A DNA stretch of 18,298 nt. Source: JBDKGV01 sp039798005. GTDB taxonomy: Bacteria; Fibrobacterota; Fibrobacteria; UBA5070. Below the pieces are notes generated by a model. It was not told where the DNA came from. It worked only from the letters and a program-made list of their open reading frames with translations, and did not search any database. Below, piece by piece: positions 14,823 to 18,298 of this stretch. The position numbers and the translations under genes are program-made. Each line of letters starts with the position of its first letter. Positions within the stretch are counted from its first letter, which is position 1. The DNA is taken from assembly GCA_039798005.1 (NCBI GenBank), contig JBDKGV010000044.1, positions 1-18,298 of the forward strand. Direction: 5' to 3'.

Positions 14823-14852
14823 TTGTGCCTTGTGCCCGAGGCATGGTATGAT
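14823..14852 (+). promoter_or_regulatory. Candidate promoter of the membrane hybrid kinase
   Basis: A -10-like TATGAT (14847-14852) lies 18 bp after a weak -35 TTGTGC (14823-14828). Transcription would start about 6-8 bases past the -10, at or next to the kinase ATG (14859). No ribosome-binding purine run separates them, so a leaderless message is predicted. The -10 is a good match; the -35 is poor. Confidence 0.35.
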
Positions 14853-14858
14853 GCTTCC

Positions 14859-17120
<2,262 letters not shown>

Positions 17121-17169
17121 TCCCGATGACGGGACGATGGCTTGCCGGAGGATGCCTTGCCGCTTGCCG
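17121..17169. repeat. Short stem and CTTGCCG triplet in the kinase-chitinase gap
   Basis: A 5-bp stem (TCCCG 17121-17125, CGGGA 17130-17134) starts directly after the kinase stop, with no T-tract. Three copies of CTTGCCG follow at 17141-17147, 17156-17162 and 17163-17169. The 75-bp gap holds nothing else I recognise. It is a weak candidate for a regulatory or termination element. Confidence 0.2.
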
Positions 17170-17195
17170 CAAAGGGGATTGATTAGGTTTTCGGG

Positions 17196-18298
17196 ATGCG
17201 TCTTACCCTGCTTCTCCTGTCGCTTGTATCCTTGGTCGCTGCTCAACTTCCCCAGCGGGTGCTGGCGGGCTATTGGCACAATTGGTCCAACATTCCCTTG
17301 CGCCAGGTGCCGTCCCTTTACAATGTGGTCGTGCTGGCCTTTGCGGTCCCTCGTGACGGCACGGAATATGACATCAAGTTCGATCTGCCCTCCGGCACGA
17401 GTCGAAGCTCCTTCCTGGCCGACATCACCACCCTGCATGCGCGCGGCACCAAGGTGATCCTGAGCATCGGAGGCGGAACGGATCCGATCAGCTTGGCGAC
17501 GAATGCCCAGCGCGATCGCTTCGTCTACACCCTCGATTCCATCCTGATCGCCCACAAGGACGCGATCGACGGGGTCGATCTGGACTTCGAGGCGACCTCC
17601 ATGGACTTCGGGGACTGGTCCTTGGCCAGTCCGGCACCGGGGCAGGTGCGGATCGTGGAGGCGGTGCGGGCGGTGATGGCAAGCTACCGCAAACGCACCG
17701 GACGGAAGCTTCTCCTGACCATGGCCCCGGAGCTCGTGTACATCCAAGGAGGGCTCAGCCGCTGGCAGACCGACAACGTCAACGGTGGCGCATGGATTCC
17801 GGTGATGATGGGACTTCAGGATTCCGTGGACCTTCTGATGCCCCAGTTCTACAATGCCGGCGGGGAGAACGGTGGCATCTACGGGCGCGACGGAAAGATC
17901 TGGTACGACAACGGAGATCCCGATTTCGTGGTGGCGATGACGGAAACCGTCTTGGAAGGATTCCGGCTCCTGGACGGCCGCGGCACCTATCCGGGGTGGC
18001 CCGAGGAGAAGTTCGCGATCGGACTTCCCTCGAACAGTTGCAACGCGGCCGGTTCGGGATATGTCGACCCCGAGGACCTGGCCCAGGCGATGCGTTACCT
18101 GCGCGGCGAGATCGAGCAGCCCGCCTCGTTCACCTACGAGACGCTCTACATCTATCCGGACTTGCGAGGCTTGATGACCTGGTCGATCAACCTCGATTCC
18201 AATTCCTGCGACGGAGCCTGGACCTTCGCCACCACGGCCTCGAAGATGCTGGGACCCGTCGGCGTGTCCCGTTCGCGACGCGGTGCATTGAACACGGG
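17196..18298 (+). CDS. Secreted GH18 chitinase, C-terminus cut by window edge
   Basis: The first 367 codons are present and open to the last base. A signal peptide (MRLTLLLLSLVSLVAAQ) leads directly into a GH18 barrel: LAGYWHNWSN (23-32), VILSIGGG (87-94), the catalytic motif DGVDLDFE (125-132) with proton donor E132, LTMAPEL (174-180), LMPQFYN (214-220) and LMTWSINLDSN (326-336). These correspond to successive barrel strands, so the catalytic domain is essentially complete by about residue 352. It would hydrolyse chitin or related beta-1,4-GlcNAc polymers outside the cytoplasm. After SKMLGPVGVSRSRR a linker seems to begin, so an accessory or sorting domain may follow beyond the window. An upstream AGG gives a weak ribosome site. 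Other GH18 roles (endo-glucosaminidase, non-enzymatic lectin) are less likely because the catalytic motif is intact. Confidence 0.9.
   Translation, partial: MRLTLLLLSLVSLVAAQLPQRVLAGYWHNWSNIPLRQVPSLYNVVVLAFAVPRDGTEYDIKFDLPSGTSRSSFLADITTLHARGTKVILSIGGGTDPISLATNAQRDRFVYTLDSILIAHKDAIDGVDLDFEATSMDFGDWSLASPAPGQVRIVEAVRAVMASYRKRTGRKLLLTMAPELVYIQGGLSRWQTDNVNGGAWIPVMMGLQDSVDLLMPQFYNAGGENGGIYGRDGKIWYDNGDPDFVVAMTETVLEGFRLLDGRGTYPGWPEEKFAIGLPSNSCNAAGSGYVDPEDLAQAMRYLRGEIEQPASFTYETLYIYPDLRGLMTWSINLDSNSCDGAWTFATTASKMLGPVGVSRSRRGALNT

Noticed and set aside
17137..17457. Plus-strand 106-codon frame after the kinase
   Set aside because: Out of frame with the GH18 chitinase, whose signal peptide and catalytic motif are in the other frame.

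Overview
The window looks like chromosomal DNA from a high-GC (by eye above 60%), Gram-negative bacterium. The evidence is an ExbD/TonB energy-transduction pair, a lipobox lipoprotein, peptidoglycan-sugar salvage genes and two hybrid histidine kinases. The Bacteroidota-like contractile-injection sheath and tube, together with a secreted GH18 chitinase, would suit an FCB-group organism such as a Fibrobacterota member. That placement is a guess from gene content, not a measurement. Gene density is high and no gap exceeds about 250 bp. I see no rRNA, tRNA, IS element or CRISPR array.

Layout. 1-913: the end of an ExbD-like gene overlaps tonB and is followed by a strong intrinsic terminator. 914-1112: a leader region with two dyad-symmetric elements. 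1113-3183: a contractile tail sheath gene followed by its tube gene, with no baseplate, ATPase or spike gene in the window. 3235-4318 (minus): ssb with its own terminator, then a small secreted protein of unknown function. 4361-7517 (plus): three overlapping cistrons read as NamZ-like exo-N-acetylmuramidase (DUF1343), MurU-like uridylyltransferase and AmgK-like sugar kinase. 7593-8261: a lipoprotein. 8266-11387 (minus): a three-PAS hybrid histidine kinase and, downstream on the same strand, a flavodoxin. 11531-13056 (plus): class I mannose-6-phosphate isomerase overlapping a Nudix hydrolase. 13057-14016 (minus): an atypical J-domain protein. 14075-17120 (plus): MTA/SAH nucleosidase and a membrane-anchored two-PAS hybrid kinase. 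17196-end: a secreted GH18 chitinase cut by the window edge.

How the genes fit together. The clearest unit is 4361-7517: MurNAc would be clipped off, phosphorylated at C1 by AmgK and converted to UDP-MurNAc by MurU. That is the cell-wall recycling route bypassing de novo MurA/MurB. Having the releasing hydrolase in the same overlapping cluster as both salvage enzymes, and apparently without a signal peptide, is the most interesting functional inference here. The second point of interest is the isolated sheath-tube pair behind an elaborate dyad-rich leader. The two hybrid kinases, the flavodoxin and the chitinase suggest signalling and polymer-use functions, but their inputs cannot be read from sequence.
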